Source: Desulfuromonas soudanensis (GTDB lineage Bacteria > Desulfobacterota > Desulfuromonadia > Desulfuromonadales > WTL). From it: a DNA stretch of 64,000 nucleotides. The stretch covers positions 1,240,001 to 1,304,000 of the forward strand of contig NZ_CP010802.1 of the NCBI RefSeq assembly GCF_001278055.1, in the 5' to 3' direction. Under the pieces are notes generated by a model. It made no database searches, was not told where the DNA came from, and worked only from the letters and a program-made list of their open reading frames with translations. The translations under genes and the position numbers were made by a program. This document shows, piece after piece, positions 7,327-18,505 of this stretch (position 1 is the stretch's first letter; every line of letters starts with the position of its first letter).

Positions 7327-8649
7327 ATGAGCAAAAAACTGTTGTTGGCCGACGACAGTATTACGATCCAGAAAGTGATTGGCATCACCTTTGCCAACGA
7401 AGACTATGAACTGACCGTGGTGGATAACGGCGACGCCGCTCTGGAAAAGGCCCGTATCTTGCGGCCGGATCTGATTCTCGCCGATGTTTTCATGCCGGGG
7501 AAAAACGGTTATGAACTCTGCGCGGCGATCCGCCAGGATCCGGGTCTCAGCCATGTCCCGGTCCTGTTGCTGACCGGTACTTTCGAGCCCTTCGACGAAG
7601 GGAAGGCCCGTCAGGCCGGAGCCACCGACTGGATTTCCAAACCCTTCGAGTCCCAGGGACTCATCGACCGGGTGGAGAAATTGCTGGCGGCAACCGTTGC
7701 GCCGGCGGCTGCTGCAGTCGTTTCTCCGAGTGCGTCCGTCCCTCCCGCGGCTCCTGCGGCCGAAGTCGAAGAGGAGGTCTGGGACGATTTTGCCGAACCG
7801 GAGGAATTTTCCTTCGAAGAGGTCGCCGCGGCCCCCGCCGAGGACCTGGAAACGGATGTGGAGTGGGCCACGGGATTCGAACCCGCTGCAGATGCGGCGG
7901 CCGCCGCCGAAGAGGACCCCTGGGGGAGCGTTTCCTTCGGCGAGGAGGATCTTCCTTCCCAGGAGGGCTCCGTCCCTCCTTCGGCGTCGGAGGATCTCTG
8001 GGCTGCCCCTAGCGAACCCGTTGCCGGAAAGGACGCCGTCGAGGAGGAGGAATCCTTCGTTTTTGAAGAGGAGGAAGAGACCTTCTCCTTTGCCGATGTG
8101 GCTCCATCTGCCCCCGCTCCGGCCGCCGAATGGGACGAAGAGGATGAAGTCCTCGCTCTCGGCGATAACGACATTCTGGAAGTCGAAGATCTGGAGACAA
8201 CAGACACCGACTTTATTTTTGATGAGGAAGAAGAGCTTCTCGGGACCCCCGCCGCTCTCGGCGGCGCGCCCGTTTCCGAGCAGAAAGTGACCCGGGCCGC
8301 CGAAGAGGAATTTGTCTTCGGCGACGAGGAGCCCGAATGGGGCGGTGCTGCCGATTTCGGCGCAGAAGCCGCACCGGAAGTCGTCACCCCTCCGAGGCCG
8401 GCCCCGGCACCGCCGGTGGCAAGCGTCCCCCCCGCCGCTTCGGTCCCCCCGGAGGCGGCCGTGGAACGGCAGGTTCGGGAGATGAGCGAAGAGGAGCTCT
8501 CGCGCATTATCGAAAGGATCGCCGGCACGGTCATCAAGCGCCTGGCCGAGTCGATCCTCCAGCAGGTGGCCTGGGAAGTGGTCCCCGATCTGGCGGAAAA
8601 CCTGATCAAGGACGAATTGCGGCGGATCAGGTCGGACGTCCAGGGATAG
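7327..8649 (+). CDS. Response regulator with long acidic linker and helical C-terminus
   Basis: This 440-residue protein has three parts. Residues 1-120 form a canonical CheY-like receiver with acidic pocket D9/D10, phospho-acceptor D53 in LILADVFMPG, and the conserved lysine in WISKPFE. Residues 125-375 are low-complexity, rich in Glu, Ala and Pro, and probably disordered. The last 60 residues form an amphipathic helical block (SEEELSRIIERIAGTVIKRLAESILQQVAWEVVPDLAENLI), a signature I associate with deltaproteobacterial receiver proteins of this type. There is no DNA-binding or enzymatic output domain, so it probably acts by protein-protein contact, perhaps with the CheW-like pair upstream. 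Confidence 0.8.
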   Translation: MSKKLLLADDSITIQKVIGITFANEDYELTVVDNGDAALEKARILRPDLILADVFMPGKNGYELCAAIRQDPGLSHVPVLLLTGTFEPFDEGKARQAGATDWISKPFESQGLIDRVEKLLAATVAPAAAAVVSPSASVPPAAPAAEVEEEVWDDFAEPEEFSFEEVAAAPAEDLETDVEWATGFEPAADAAAAAEEDPWGSVSFGEEDLPSQEGSVPPSASEDLWAAPSEPVAGKDAVEEEESFVFEEEEETFSFADVAPSAPAPAAEWDEEDEVLALGDNDILEVEDLETTDTDFIFDEEEELLGTPAALGGAPVSEQKVTRAAEEEFVFGDEEPEWGGAADFGAEAAPEVVTPPRPAPAPPVASVPPAASVPPEAAVERQVREMSEEELSRIIERIAGTVIKRLAESILQQVAWEVVPDLAENLIKDELRRIRSDVQG

Positions 8650-8706
8650 CCTTCTTTACGGCCGACTCCGGCCGCGCACACCGGACAGCATAGGCGAAAA
8701 ATTATG

Positions 8707-8744
8707 GGGAAATGGGGATTGCAATAATCCCCATTTCCCTTTTT
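8707..8744 (+). terminator. Intrinsic terminator before valS
   Basis: A 14-bp perfect stem (GGGAAATGGGGATT) with the five-base loop GCAAT is followed by TTTTT. It ends the CheW/receiver unit and separates it from valS. Confidence 0.9.
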
Positions 8745-8802
8745 CCGCCCTCCGCAGAGAAGCGGCGGCCGGCATGGGATCTTACGGGAAGGATCGACAC
8801 AG

Positions 8803-11460
<2,658 letters not shown>

Positions 11461-11507
11461 GCGGCAATTTTTTTAAAGCAGCATCGGTCCCTGAGGCCAT
11501 TGGAACG

Positions 11508-11541
11508 ACAAAAGGCATCCCCTCGGGGATGCCTTTTGTTA
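11508..11541. terminator. Bidirectional terminator after valS
   Basis: A 13-bp stem AAAAGGCATCCCC/GGGGATGCCTTTT with a two-base TC centre. It sits between convergent valS and the zinc-ribbon gene and has A/T tracts on both sides. Confidence 0.88.
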
Positions 11542-11563
11542 TTCTGTGAGTTAATCTGGAGTC

Positions 11564-11947
11564 TTACATGGTGTTGTAATCGTCCGATTCCACCAGGTCG
11601 CCGGTGGAGTCGAGGAAGGAGCCTTTTTGTGAATCTTTGACGATCTCCACCTTGTCATGGGCTACGGAACAGACGGTTCCGCAGACCGTGCATTCGTAAA
11701 GGGCCTCGTGGAACTGGAAGGCTTCCAGCTCTGTTTCATAGCTGACCATGCATTGACAGGTGGGACAAACGAAATCTGTGGAGACTTTCTGTCGTTTCTG
11801 AACCCGTCCCTTGATGATTTTCATAACCTCACCGGAGAAGGTCCAGATTCCGCCGCAGACTCCGCATTCACGGGCATCCTGGGAGAATCCTTCGGCATGA
11901 AGGTCAATTTCCACATGATCTCTGCTCTTACACAAAGGACATTTCAT
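11564..11947 (-). CDS. Small protein with two zinc-ribbon-like CxxC pairs
   Basis: I do not recognise a named family. The roughly 127-residue cytoplasmic protein has four CxxC knuckles (CPLC near residue 3, CGVC near 29, CPTC near 62, CTVC near 84), which suggests two zinc ribbons. An acidic tail follows (GDLVESDDYN). The start at 11947 (MKCPLCKSR) is supported by AAAGGAG 9 bases upstream; the 16 extra residues of the longer frame are unlikely. Zinc ribbons of this size bind nucleic acids or proteins, but nothing here fixes the role. Confidence 0.6.
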   Translation of the reverse strand: MKCPLCKSRDHVEIDLHAEGFSQDARECGVCGGIWTFSGEVMKIIKGRVQKRQKVSTDFVCPTCQCMVSYETELEAFQFHEALYECTVCGTVCSVAHDKVEIVKDSQKGSFLDSTGDLVESDDYNTM

Positions 11948-12046
11948 AAAATAGTCTCCTTTCGGGCCCATGGAACAATCAGTTATGGCCGCCAATATAT
12001 CCTATTTCGCGCGGATAGGCAAATCAGGCGCGTGGCAAACTCCTCC

Positions 12047-13108
12047 CTATCTGGCCCGCAGGTACTGGTTCGGCCAGGGTGCCTCCTCCTCAAGCGCCCT
12101 GGCGGCATGGAGCGGCCAGTAGGGGTCGCGCAGCAACTGGCGCGCAAGAAGGACGACGTCGGCCTGGCCGGTGGCGACGATCTGCTCGGCCTGGGCCGGC
12201 TCGAGAATGAAGCCGACGGCGCCGGTGGCTAGGCCGGTTTCGGCGCGGATTCTCGCCGCAAAGGGGACCTGGAAGCCGGGACCGGCGGGAATCGACTCCT
12301 GGGGGACCACCGCTCCGGAGGAGCAGTCGATGAGGTCGACGCCGAGCGCCTTGAGTTGCCGTGCCAGAAGGACGGACTGATCCATGTCCCAGCCGTCCGG
12401 CGCCCAGTCGGTCGCCGAAATCCTCACAAAAAGCGGGAGCTCCCTCGGCCACTCCTCCCGCACGGCCCGGGCCACCCGCAAGGGGAACCGGAGGCGATTC
12501 TCGAGGGAGCCGCCATAACTGTCCTCCCGGCGATTGGCCAGGGGGGAGAGAAACTCATGCAGCAAATAGCCGTGGGCCATGTGGATTTCGAGGACCTGGA
12601 AACCGGCGGCATGGGCCCGGCCGGTTGCGGCACGGAATTCCCCTTCGATTCGCTCCATCCCGTCGAGGGTCAGGGACTGGGGGAGGGGATGGCCGACGGC
12701 AAAAGGGACGGCGCTCGGGGCAAGGGTCTGCCAGCTCCCTCCCTCCTTCCCCAGGGGGGCGCCGCCGAGCCAGGGAGGGGAACAGGACCCCTTGCGACCG
12801 GCATGGGCGAGCTGGATCCCCGCTACGGCGCCCTGCTCCCTTAGGAAGCGGGTTATGGGAACAAAGGCCTCGGCATGGCGGTCGCTCCAGAGGCCGCTGT
12901 CGCCGGGACTGATGCGCCCCTCCGGGCTGACCGCGGTGGCCTCGACCATGACCAGCCCGGCGCCGCCGACGGCGCGGCTGCCGAGATGGACGAGATGCCA
13001 GTCCGTGGGCAAACCGTCCCGGCTCGAATACTGGCACATGGGGGAGACAAAGACCCGGTTGCGAAAGGTGATCCCTCCCAGTGTCAGGGGGGAGAAGAGT
13101 TTGCTCAT
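12047..13108 (-). CDS. namA: Old yellow enzyme, NADPH dehydrogenase of the YqjM/NamA type
   Basis: This is an FMN-dependent ene-reductase that reduces activated C=C bonds of enals, enones and nitro compounds. The 353-residue (beta/alpha)8 protein begins LFSPLTLGGITFRNRVFVSPMCQYSS. The Cys at residue 25 is the redox-tuning cysteine that marks the thermophilic-like (YqjM) group. GIQLAHAGRKGS and IHMAHGYLLHEFLSP supply the substrate-binding histidines and flavin contacts. Its start overlaps the stop of the DJ-1 gene by 4 bases (ATGA), so the two are co-translated and probably act in detoxifying reactive electrophiles. Confidence 0.92.
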   Translation of the reverse strand: MSKLFSPLTLGGITFRNRVFVSPMCQYSSRDGLPTDWHLVHLGSRAVGGAGLVMVEATAVSPEGRISPGDSGLWSDRHAEAFVPITRFLREQGAVAGIQLAHAGRKGSCSPPWLGGAPLGKEGGSWQTLAPSAVPFAVGHPLPQSLTLDGMERIEGEFRAATGRAHAAGFQVLEIHMAHGYLLHEFLSPLANRREDSYGGSLENRLRFPLRVARAVREEWPRELPLFVRISATDWAPDGWDMDQSVLLARQLKALGVDLIDCSSGAVVPQESIPAGPGFQVPFAARIRAETGLATGAVGFILEPAQAEQIVATGQADVVLLARQLLRDPYWPLHAARALEEEAPWPNQYLRAR

Positions 13109-13812
13109 GGGGTCTCTCCGCTCTTTCGGTCGCCGGGGCGGAGTTTTTCCAGCAAGGCTTTGGCCGCCGCCACTGAGGAGGCGGGATTCTGCCCGGTGAG
13201 CAGGTTGCCGTCCTGAAGGGAATAGGACTGCCAGTCAGGACCACTGGAATATTTTCCTCCCCGGCTCTTGAGTTCCTCTTCCACCAGAAACGGTACGACA
13301 TCTGTCAAGCCCACCGCGGCTTCCTCCGAGTTGGAAAATCCGGTGACCGATTTTCCCTGCACCAGGGGGGAGCCGTTCGCCGCCTTGGCGTGACGAAAAA
13401 CTCCGGGAGCGTGACAGACGGCGGCCACCGGCTTGCCCTGGGCATACATTTTCTCGATCAGGGCAATGGAGTCCGGATCCTCGGCAAGGTCCCACAAGGG
13501 TCCGTGCCCCCCGGGGTAGAAGACCGCGTCGTAGTCGTCCGCCCTGATGTCGGAGAGCTTCACCGTCCCGGCCAGAGCCGCCCGGCTCGCAGGATCGGCC
13601 TTGAAACGAGCGGTGGCGGCGGTCTGAAACTCCGGCTCGTCGCTCTTCGGGTCGAGCGGCGGCTCTCCTCCCCTGGGGGAGGCGAGGGTGATCGCGGCGC
13701 CGGCGTCCTTGAACACGTAATAGGGCGCCGCGAACTCTTCCAGCCAGAAGCCGGTCTTTTTTCCGGTCTCGCCGAGGCGATCGTGCGACGTCAGAACCAT
13801 CAGTATTTTCAT
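13105..13812 (-). CDS. DJ-1/PfpI family protein, Hsp31-like
   Basis: This class I glutamine-amidotransferase-like protein of about 235 residues has the nucleophile elbow AVCHAPG, in which the Cys is catalytic in glyoxalase III and chaperone members. FYPGGHGPLWDL provides the oxyanion-hole strand, and SDEPEFQTA resembles the Hsp31/YDR533c subfamily rather than the short DJ-1 form. Likely roles are glyoxal detoxification, deglycase or stress chaperone activity. The start is put at the second Met (13812) because AGGAG lies 6 bases before it and directly abuts the first Met. It is followed by the overlapping old yellow enzyme gene. Confidence 0.85.
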   Translation of the reverse strand: MKILMVLTSHDRLGETGKKTGFWLEEFAAPYYVFKDAGAAITLASPRGGEPPLDPKSDEPEFQTAATARFKADPASRAALAGTVKLSDIRADDYDAVFYPGGHGPLWDLAEDPDSIALIEKMYAQGKPVAAVCHAPGVFRHAKAANGSPLVQGKSVTGFSNSEEAAVGLTDVVPFLVEEELKSRGGKYSSGPDWQSYSLQDGNLLTGQNPASSVAAAKALLEKLRPGDRKSGETP

Positions 13813-14021
13813 CCTCATCTCCTTTGAGTTGGCCTCGACCGCGGGGGGGCGAAAATGAAATCGGACTCCGTCCTCACCCGAAAGGCTCTGCCGTAAGATT
13901 TTCCGCTATTAACTCTACAACAGTCTCCGTGATGTGCCACCCTCCTCGCATTGCGGCGCCCCTGGCTTCTTGAAAGGCCCGTTTTCAAGGGTCGGAGAAC
14001 GCAGCACTTATCAGAAACGGG

Positions 14022-14057
14022 AATGGCCAACCTCGAAAACGAGGTTGGCCATTTTTT
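14022..14057. terminator. Strong hairpin between the Ehr-like operon end and the DJ-1 gene
   Basis: A perfect 14-bp stem (AATGGCCAACCTCG) with an AAAA loop. The T-run is on the plus strand, but the hairpin can serve the minus-strand operon that ends at 14117. Confidence 0.75.
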
Positions 14058-14116
14058 GTCTTGCCGCAGGAAGGTTGAATCCGGAATTTTTCAGCCTCGC
14101 TCGCTCGCCCGAGCCG

Positions 14117-14872
14117 TCAGAGGCGGCCCAGCATGCGCAGCAGTCCGTCGAGGACGGTGTAGGGGTGGGGTGGGCAGCCGGGGATGTAGAGGTCGACGGG
14201 GAGGAGGTCGCCGAGGCCGTTGTTGACTTCCGGACTGTCGCGATAGGGGCCGCCGCCGATGGCGCAGGCGCCGGAGGCGATCACCAGCTTCGGCTCGGGG
14301 ATCGCCGCGTAGGTCTCGAGAAGGGCGCCCTTCATGTTCTCGGCCACCGGCCCGGTGACCAGGATGCCGTCGGCGTGGCGCGGCGAGGCGACGAACTGGA
14401 TGCCGAAACGCCCGAGGTCGTAGGTCAGGGTGCCGAGGACATTGAGGTCGGCCTCGCAGGCGTTGCAGCCGCCGGCGCTGACCTGGCGCAGCTTCAAGGA
14501 GCGGCCGAAGAGCTTTTTCATCCTCCTGTCGAGGGGACCGGCCAGGGCGAAGACGTCCCCGTCGGTCAGCAGCCCCTCCCGGGTGCGGGAGGCCAGGCGG
14601 TGGTCGCGACTGAAAGTGAGTGCTTCGTGGGGGCAGGCGGCGCTGCAGTCGCCGCAGAAGATGCAGCGCCCCATGTCGAGACGGAGACGTCCCCCGTCCA
14701 CCTGCAAGGCGCCGTAGGGGCAGGAGGAGAGGCACTCCCGGCAGTCCTGGGGACAGCCTCCCGGCTCCAGACGGGGGAGGCCGCGGAAGCGCTCGGGCAA
14801 GACGGGGTCCTGTCGGGGGTATTTGGCCGTGCGGTGTCCCTGGCGCAGGCGTTCGCAAATGACTTTCAGCAT
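14117..14872 (-). CDS. Ehr-like complex: fused ferredoxin / NuoB-type small subunit
   Basis: This 251-residue electron-transfer subunit is a fusion. Residues 35-95 carry two [4Fe-4S] ferredoxin motifs (CPQDCRECLSSCPYG and CIFCGDCSAACPHEA), as in HycF/HyfH. The rest matches the NuoB/HyfI small subunit, with the four cluster ligands in GGCNACEADL, SGACAIGGGPY and PGCPPHPYTVLDG. The CxxC form of the first pair is hydrogenase-like rather than the tandem CC of true NuoB. It is the last gene of the minus-strand operon, 14 bases after the large subunit. Such fusions shorten the electron wire and would accept electrons from a soluble ferredoxin; that role is inferred. Confidence 0.82.
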   Translation of the reverse strand: MLKVICERLRQGHRTAKYPRQDPVLPERFRGLPRLEPGGCPQDCRECLSSCPYGALQVDGGRLRLDMGRCIFCGDCSAACPHEALTFSRDHRLASRTREGLLTDGDVFALAGPLDRRMKKLFGRSLKLRQVSAGGCNACEADLNVLGTLTYDLGRFGIQFVASPRHADGILVTGPVAENMKGALLETYAAIPEPKLVIASGACAIGGGPYRDSPEVNNGLGDLLPVDLYIPGCPPHPYTVLDGLLRMLGRL

Positions 14873-14886
14873 AAACGGTGTGCTCC

Positions 14887-16416
14887 TTACAGGTCGAATC
14901 CGCAGTAGGAGAGGTTGAAACTCTTGTTGCACAGAGGAAAGTCGGAGATCTGCTCGCCGCGCAGGGCCATCGCCAGCCCCCCCCAGTTGCGGAAGGAGGG
15001 GTCGACCACCTTGTAGCGGGACAGGGCCCCCCGCCCGTCGGTGAGGGCCACATGAACGACTTCGCCGCGCCATCCTTCCACCAGCGATACCGTCAGACTC
15101 CGGGGGGCCAGGGCCGGCAGGGCGCACCGGATCGGGCCCGGCGGCAGGTTGCGCAGCCCTTTCCTGACCATTTCCAGCGAGTCGTAGATCTCGCGCCTCC
15201 GGATTTTGGCCCGGGCGCAGACGTCCCCGTCCTCTTCGATGACCACCGGGGCGAAGGAGCCCTCCCGGTTGCCGAGGGGATGGTGAAGACGGCTGTCGAT
15301 GGTGAGCCCCGAGGCGCGGGCGGCCATCCCGACCATGCCGAGTTCCTCGGCGACCTCGGGCGTCACGATCCCCGTCCCTTCGATCCGGGCCAGGACCGAC
15401 GGCGAATCGAAGAAGAGCTCGATCGCTCCCCGGGTGTCCTTCTCCATCGCCGCAAGGCGCTGCAGCATTGCCGCCGCCAGCAAGGGGTCGACATCGAAGG
15501 CGACGCCGCCGGGGCGCACCAGGCCGCGACCGAAGCGGCTGCCGCAGATTTCGGCGGTGAGGTTCAGATAGTCGCCGCGAATCCGCCCGCAGAAACTGGC
15601 GGTGGGGAGGTAGCCGATGTCTCCGGCCAGGGCGCCGAGGTCGCCGACGTGGTTGGCCAGTCTTTCCAGCTCCAGGGCAATGGCGCGCAGGGCGGCGCCC
15701 CGGGGGGACGCCGGAACGCCGGAGAGCGATTCGAGGGCCTGGCAGTAGGCGCTGGCATGGCCGATGGTGGTGTCGCCGGCCGCCGCTTCGAGCTGATGGA
15801 TCGTGGCGCCGTGCGGGCCGCCGGTGAGGAGCTGCTCGATGCCGCGGTGCTGGTAGCCGCGGGAGATCTCGAGGTGCAGCACCTTTTCGCCGTGGCACTG
15901 GAAGCGGAAGTGCCCCGGTTCGATGATTCCGGCATGAACCGGTCCGACGGCGACCTCGTGGATCTCTTCTCCCTCCACCTGGTAAAAGGGCATCTCCCCG
16001 GGAACCGGATGCCGCAGCGGGTCGCGTCCCCAGGCATCCAGGCGCCCCGGCTGTACCCGGTGAAAACGCAGCGGCTTGAACCAGGGGTGGCCGGTGGGGA
16101 CGGCCCCGAACTCCTCGGCGATTTCCCGTTCGAAGAGGCCAAGCTGGGGACAGCGGGGCGTCAGCGAGGGGTAGGTGTTGCCGATGCGGGTGCGCAGGAG
16201 CACCAGGTCCCCCTGCCAGTCCCGCGCCAGCACCGCCAAAAGGTCGAGTTCATCATCGCCTGCCGGGTAGGCGAAGTAGGCGGAGACCCGCCCCAGGTTG
16301 GAGCATGTCTCCAGCAGCCGGTCGCCAAACTCCCCGTAGGAAAGGAGAGGCAGGGTCTCCAGGGGGAGAGAGTCCCCGTTTTTCAGGGAGACGATTTTCC
16401 CTGTCGAATCGCTCAT
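14887..16416 (-). CDS. Ehr-like complex: NuoCD/HyfG-type large subunit lacking [NiFe] ligands
   Basis: This 509-residue fusion of NuoC-like (about residues 1-165) and NuoD/hydrogenase large-subunit domains matches HycE/HyfG end to end. Where hydrogenases have the first CxxC after YQHRGIE, it reads EAAAGDTTIGHASAYC. At the C-terminus, where the second CxxC should be, it reads DFPLCNKSFNLSYC. Both nickel-binding cysteine pairs are therefore broken, the hallmark of energy-converting-hydrogenase-related (Ehr) complexes, which are not expected to make hydrogen. The natural substrate is unknown. The start overlaps the preceding HyfF-like stop by 4 bases. The longer open frame upstream is a shadow of that gene. 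Confidence 0.85.
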   Translation of the reverse strand: MSDSTGKIVSLKNGDSLPLETLPLLSYGEFGDRLLETCSNLGRVSAYFAYPAGDDELDLLAVLARDWQGDLVLLRTRIGNTYPSLTPRCPQLGLFEREIAEEFGAVPTGHPWFKPLRFHRVQPGRLDAWGRDPLRHPVPGEMPFYQVEGEEIHEVAVGPVHAGIIEPGHFRFQCHGEKVLHLEISRGYQHRGIEQLLTGGPHGATIHQLEAAAGDTTIGHASAYCQALESLSGVPASPRGAALRAIALELERLANHVGDLGALAGDIGYLPTASFCGRIRGDYLNLTAEICGSRFGRGLVRPGGVAFDVDPLLAAAMLQRLAAMEKDTRGAIELFFDSPSVLARIEGTGIVTPEVAEELGMVGMAARASGLTIDSRLHHPLGNREGSFAPVVIEEDGDVCARAKIRRREIYDSLEMVRKGLRNLPPGPIRCALPALAPRSLTVSLVEGWRGEVVHVALTDGRGALSRYKVVDPSFRNWGGLAMALRGEQISDFPLCNKSFNLSYCGFDL

Positions 16417-17843
16417 GATTTGCCCTCCAGCAGGTTGGCGGCATTTTGAAGCAGTGCGCGCAGGGGCTCGGGGATGTAGAGGCCGAGGAGCAACACGACC
16501 AGGATCAGGACCAGGGGGGGGGCGACGAGGAGAAAGCGGTCCTTGAAGAGCACTTTCTTCTCCGTTGTCTCCCCCTGGGTCGCCGCCAGGACCGTGGCGC
16601 CCATGCCGATGAAGATCATCGCCAGGAGGGAGAGAAAGGCCACGCCGACGGCCGTATGCCCGCCGGAGAAAATCCCGCGCAAAATGGTGAACTCGCTCAT
16701 GAAGAGGCCGAAGGGGGGGGAGCCGGTAATGGCGAGAAACCCGACGAGAAAGAGGGTCCCCGAAACCGGGACGGCGGCGATGGCGCCGCGGACCTCGGAG
16801 AGGTTCTTGCTGGCAAAGGCCCGCTGGATGTTGCCGGCGGAGAGAAAGAGGCATCCCTTGGTCAGGGCGTTGTTGACCAGGTGGAGGAGGGCGCCGTAGG
16901 TGGCGAGTCCGCCGATGCCGACGCCGATGGCGAGAATCCCCATGTGCTCGACGCTGGAATAGGCCAGCATCCGTTTGATGTCGGGCTGTCGGACCATGAA
17001 GACGGCCGCCAGAAGGAGGGAGAGGAGTCCCATGCCGAGGAGGGCGTGGCGGGCCATGGTCAGGTCGCCGGCGGCTCCCATCAGTTGAACGCCGCGGACA
17101 ATGGCCAGGAAGGCGACGCTGGTCAGGCCCCCGGCCAGGAGGGCGCCGACCACCGCCGGAGCCTCGCCGTAGGCATCGGGCTTCCATGTATGCAGCGGAG
17201 CGAGCCCCATCTTGGTGCCGAAGCCGACCAGCAGAAAAACGAAGCCGGCGTGCAGCCAGGGGGAGGCCAGACTCGGTGCGGCCGCCAGCAGTCTGTCGAA
17301 CTGCAGGGTGGCCGGTCCGGCGCCTCCGAGGGCCGAATAGGCGATGAAGAGGATGCCGAACATGGCCAGGGCGATCCCCACCGAGCAGATGAGCAGGTAT
17401 TTCCAGGTCGCCTCGATGGAGAGGCGGTTGCGGTTGTAGTAGATGAGGGGGGCACTGGCGAGGGTGGTGGTTTCCACTGCCATCCACAACACCCCGAGAT
17501 GACGGGCGACCACGGCCAGGGTCATGGCCGACAAGAAGATCAGCAGGCAGGGGGCCATGACCTTGTTGCCGCGGGCGCGGTGGAGTTTCAGATAGTCCAC
17601 GGCGTAAAAGGCGCAGCTGCAAAAGAGGAGGCTGGTCGCCAGAAGGACGATCTTCGACAGGGAATCGAGGCCGATCCAGGCGCCGGGAGCCGCCACCGGA
17701 GACTGTCCGACGACGAGGAAGGAGGCGAGGAGCAGATGGAGAGTCCCGGCCAGCGGCAGCATCCAGGAGCGTCCCTGGTACCAGGGGAGGAGGAAGGCCA
17801 GGGCGGCGAAAAAAAGCGGAAAGAGAATCAATGCGGCTAGCAT
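16413..17843 (-). CDS. Ehr-like complex: HyfF/NuoN-like antiporter subunit
   Basis: This 476-residue polytopic membrane protein has about 14 hydrophobic segments and belongs to the Mrp/NuoL-M-N family. Typical motifs are FLSAMTLAVVARHLGVLWMAVETTTLASAPLI (early helices), GFGTKMGLAPLHTWKPDAYGEAPAVVGALLAG, with the conserved lysine of the proton path, and MLAYSSVEHMG. The relatively short length without a long lateral helix matches HyfF. It is three bases downstream of the HyfE-like gene and overlaps the large subunit gene by four. Expected role: ion translocation coupled to the peripheral arm. Confidence 0.88.
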   Translation of the reverse strand: MLAALILFPLFFAALAFLLPWYQGRSWMLPLAGTLHLLLASFLVVGQSPVAAPGAWIGLDSLSKIVLLATSLLFCSCAFYAVDYLKLHRARGNKVMAPCLLIFLSAMTLAVVARHLGVLWMAVETTTLASAPLIYYNRNRLSIEATWKYLLICSVGIALAMFGILFIAYSALGGAGPATLQFDRLLAAAPSLASPWLHAGFVFLLVGFGTKMGLAPLHTWKPDAYGEAPAVVGALLAGGLTSVAFLAIVRGVQLMGAAGDLTMARHALLGMGLLSLLLAAVFMVRQPDIKRMLAYSSVEHMGILAIGVGIGGLATYGALLHLVNNALTKGCLFLSAGNIQRAFASKNLSEVRGAIAAVPVSGTLFLVGFLAITGSPPFGLFMSEFTILRGIFSGGHTAVGVAFLSLLAMIFIGMGATVLAATQGETTEKKVLFKDRFLLVAPPLVLILVVLLLGLYIPEPLRALLQNAANLLEGKS

Positions 17844-17846
17844 GGC

Positions 17847-18485
17847 TTAATCCTTGAGGGCCGAAAGGCGTTCGGTATTGATGGTGGAGAATTCGCGGTT
17901 GATCTGGTTCATCACGATCCCCATGACGAAGACGCCGACGAGGAGATCGAGAAGGACGCCGGCTTCGACCATGAGGGGCATGGCGTCGGAGAGGAGGATG
18001 CCGAAGATGAAAATTCCGTTTTCCAGCATCAGGTAGCCGAGAACCTGGGTGATCGCCTTGCGCCGGGTCATGAGGAGGAGAAAGCCGCTGAAAAAGGTGG
18101 CCAGGGCCGTGGGGATGAAGAGTCCGTCCTGGTGCTGGGCCAGCAGGGGGAGGAAATCGGCGAAGATGAAGGTGCCGGCGGTGATCAGCGCCCCGAGGAG
18201 GAGGGTCGGAACGTAGCCGATCAGCGGCTCGACCTCGCGGCGGATACGGACCTCGCGGATGGCCCGCAGGAGGAGCCAGGGGATGAAGAGCCCTTTGAGG
18301 AGGAGGGCGCCGCCGGAGAGGAGGAGGGTGTGGCCGGTGATGCCGTGGGAGAGGATCGGCAGCAGGGCCAGCAGTCCCCCCTGAATCGCCACCGCCCGGA
18401 TGCAGGCGCCGAGGCGGGCGCTGCCGAGGGTGAAGAAGTTGAGGAGCACGACCAGGAGCAGGCAGAAATTGCTGAGACTATGCAT
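17847..18485 (-). CDS. Ehr-like complex: HyfE-like membrane subunit
   Basis: This 212-residue membrane protein has about six transmembrane segments. The C-terminal part is NuoK-like (MLENGIFIFGILLSDAMPLMVEAGVLLDLLVGVFVMGIV), including the buried Glu used in proton transfer, as expected for HyfE. AGGAG lies 7-8 bases before the ATG. It sits between the NuoH-like and HyfF-like genes, the standard hyf order. Confidence 0.85.
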   Translation of the reverse strand: MHSLSNFCLLLVVLLNFFTLGSARLGACIRAVAIQGGLLALLPILSHGITGHTLLLSGGALLLKGLFIPWLLLRAIREVRIRREVEPLIGYVPTLLLGALITAGTFIFADFLPLLAQHQDGLFIPTALATFFSGFLLLMTRRKAITQVLGYLMLENGIFIFGILLSDAMPLMVEAGVLLDLLVGVFVMGIVMNQINREFSTINTERLSALKD

Positions 18486-18505
18486 CGGGACCTCTCCTAA
18501 GGGGG

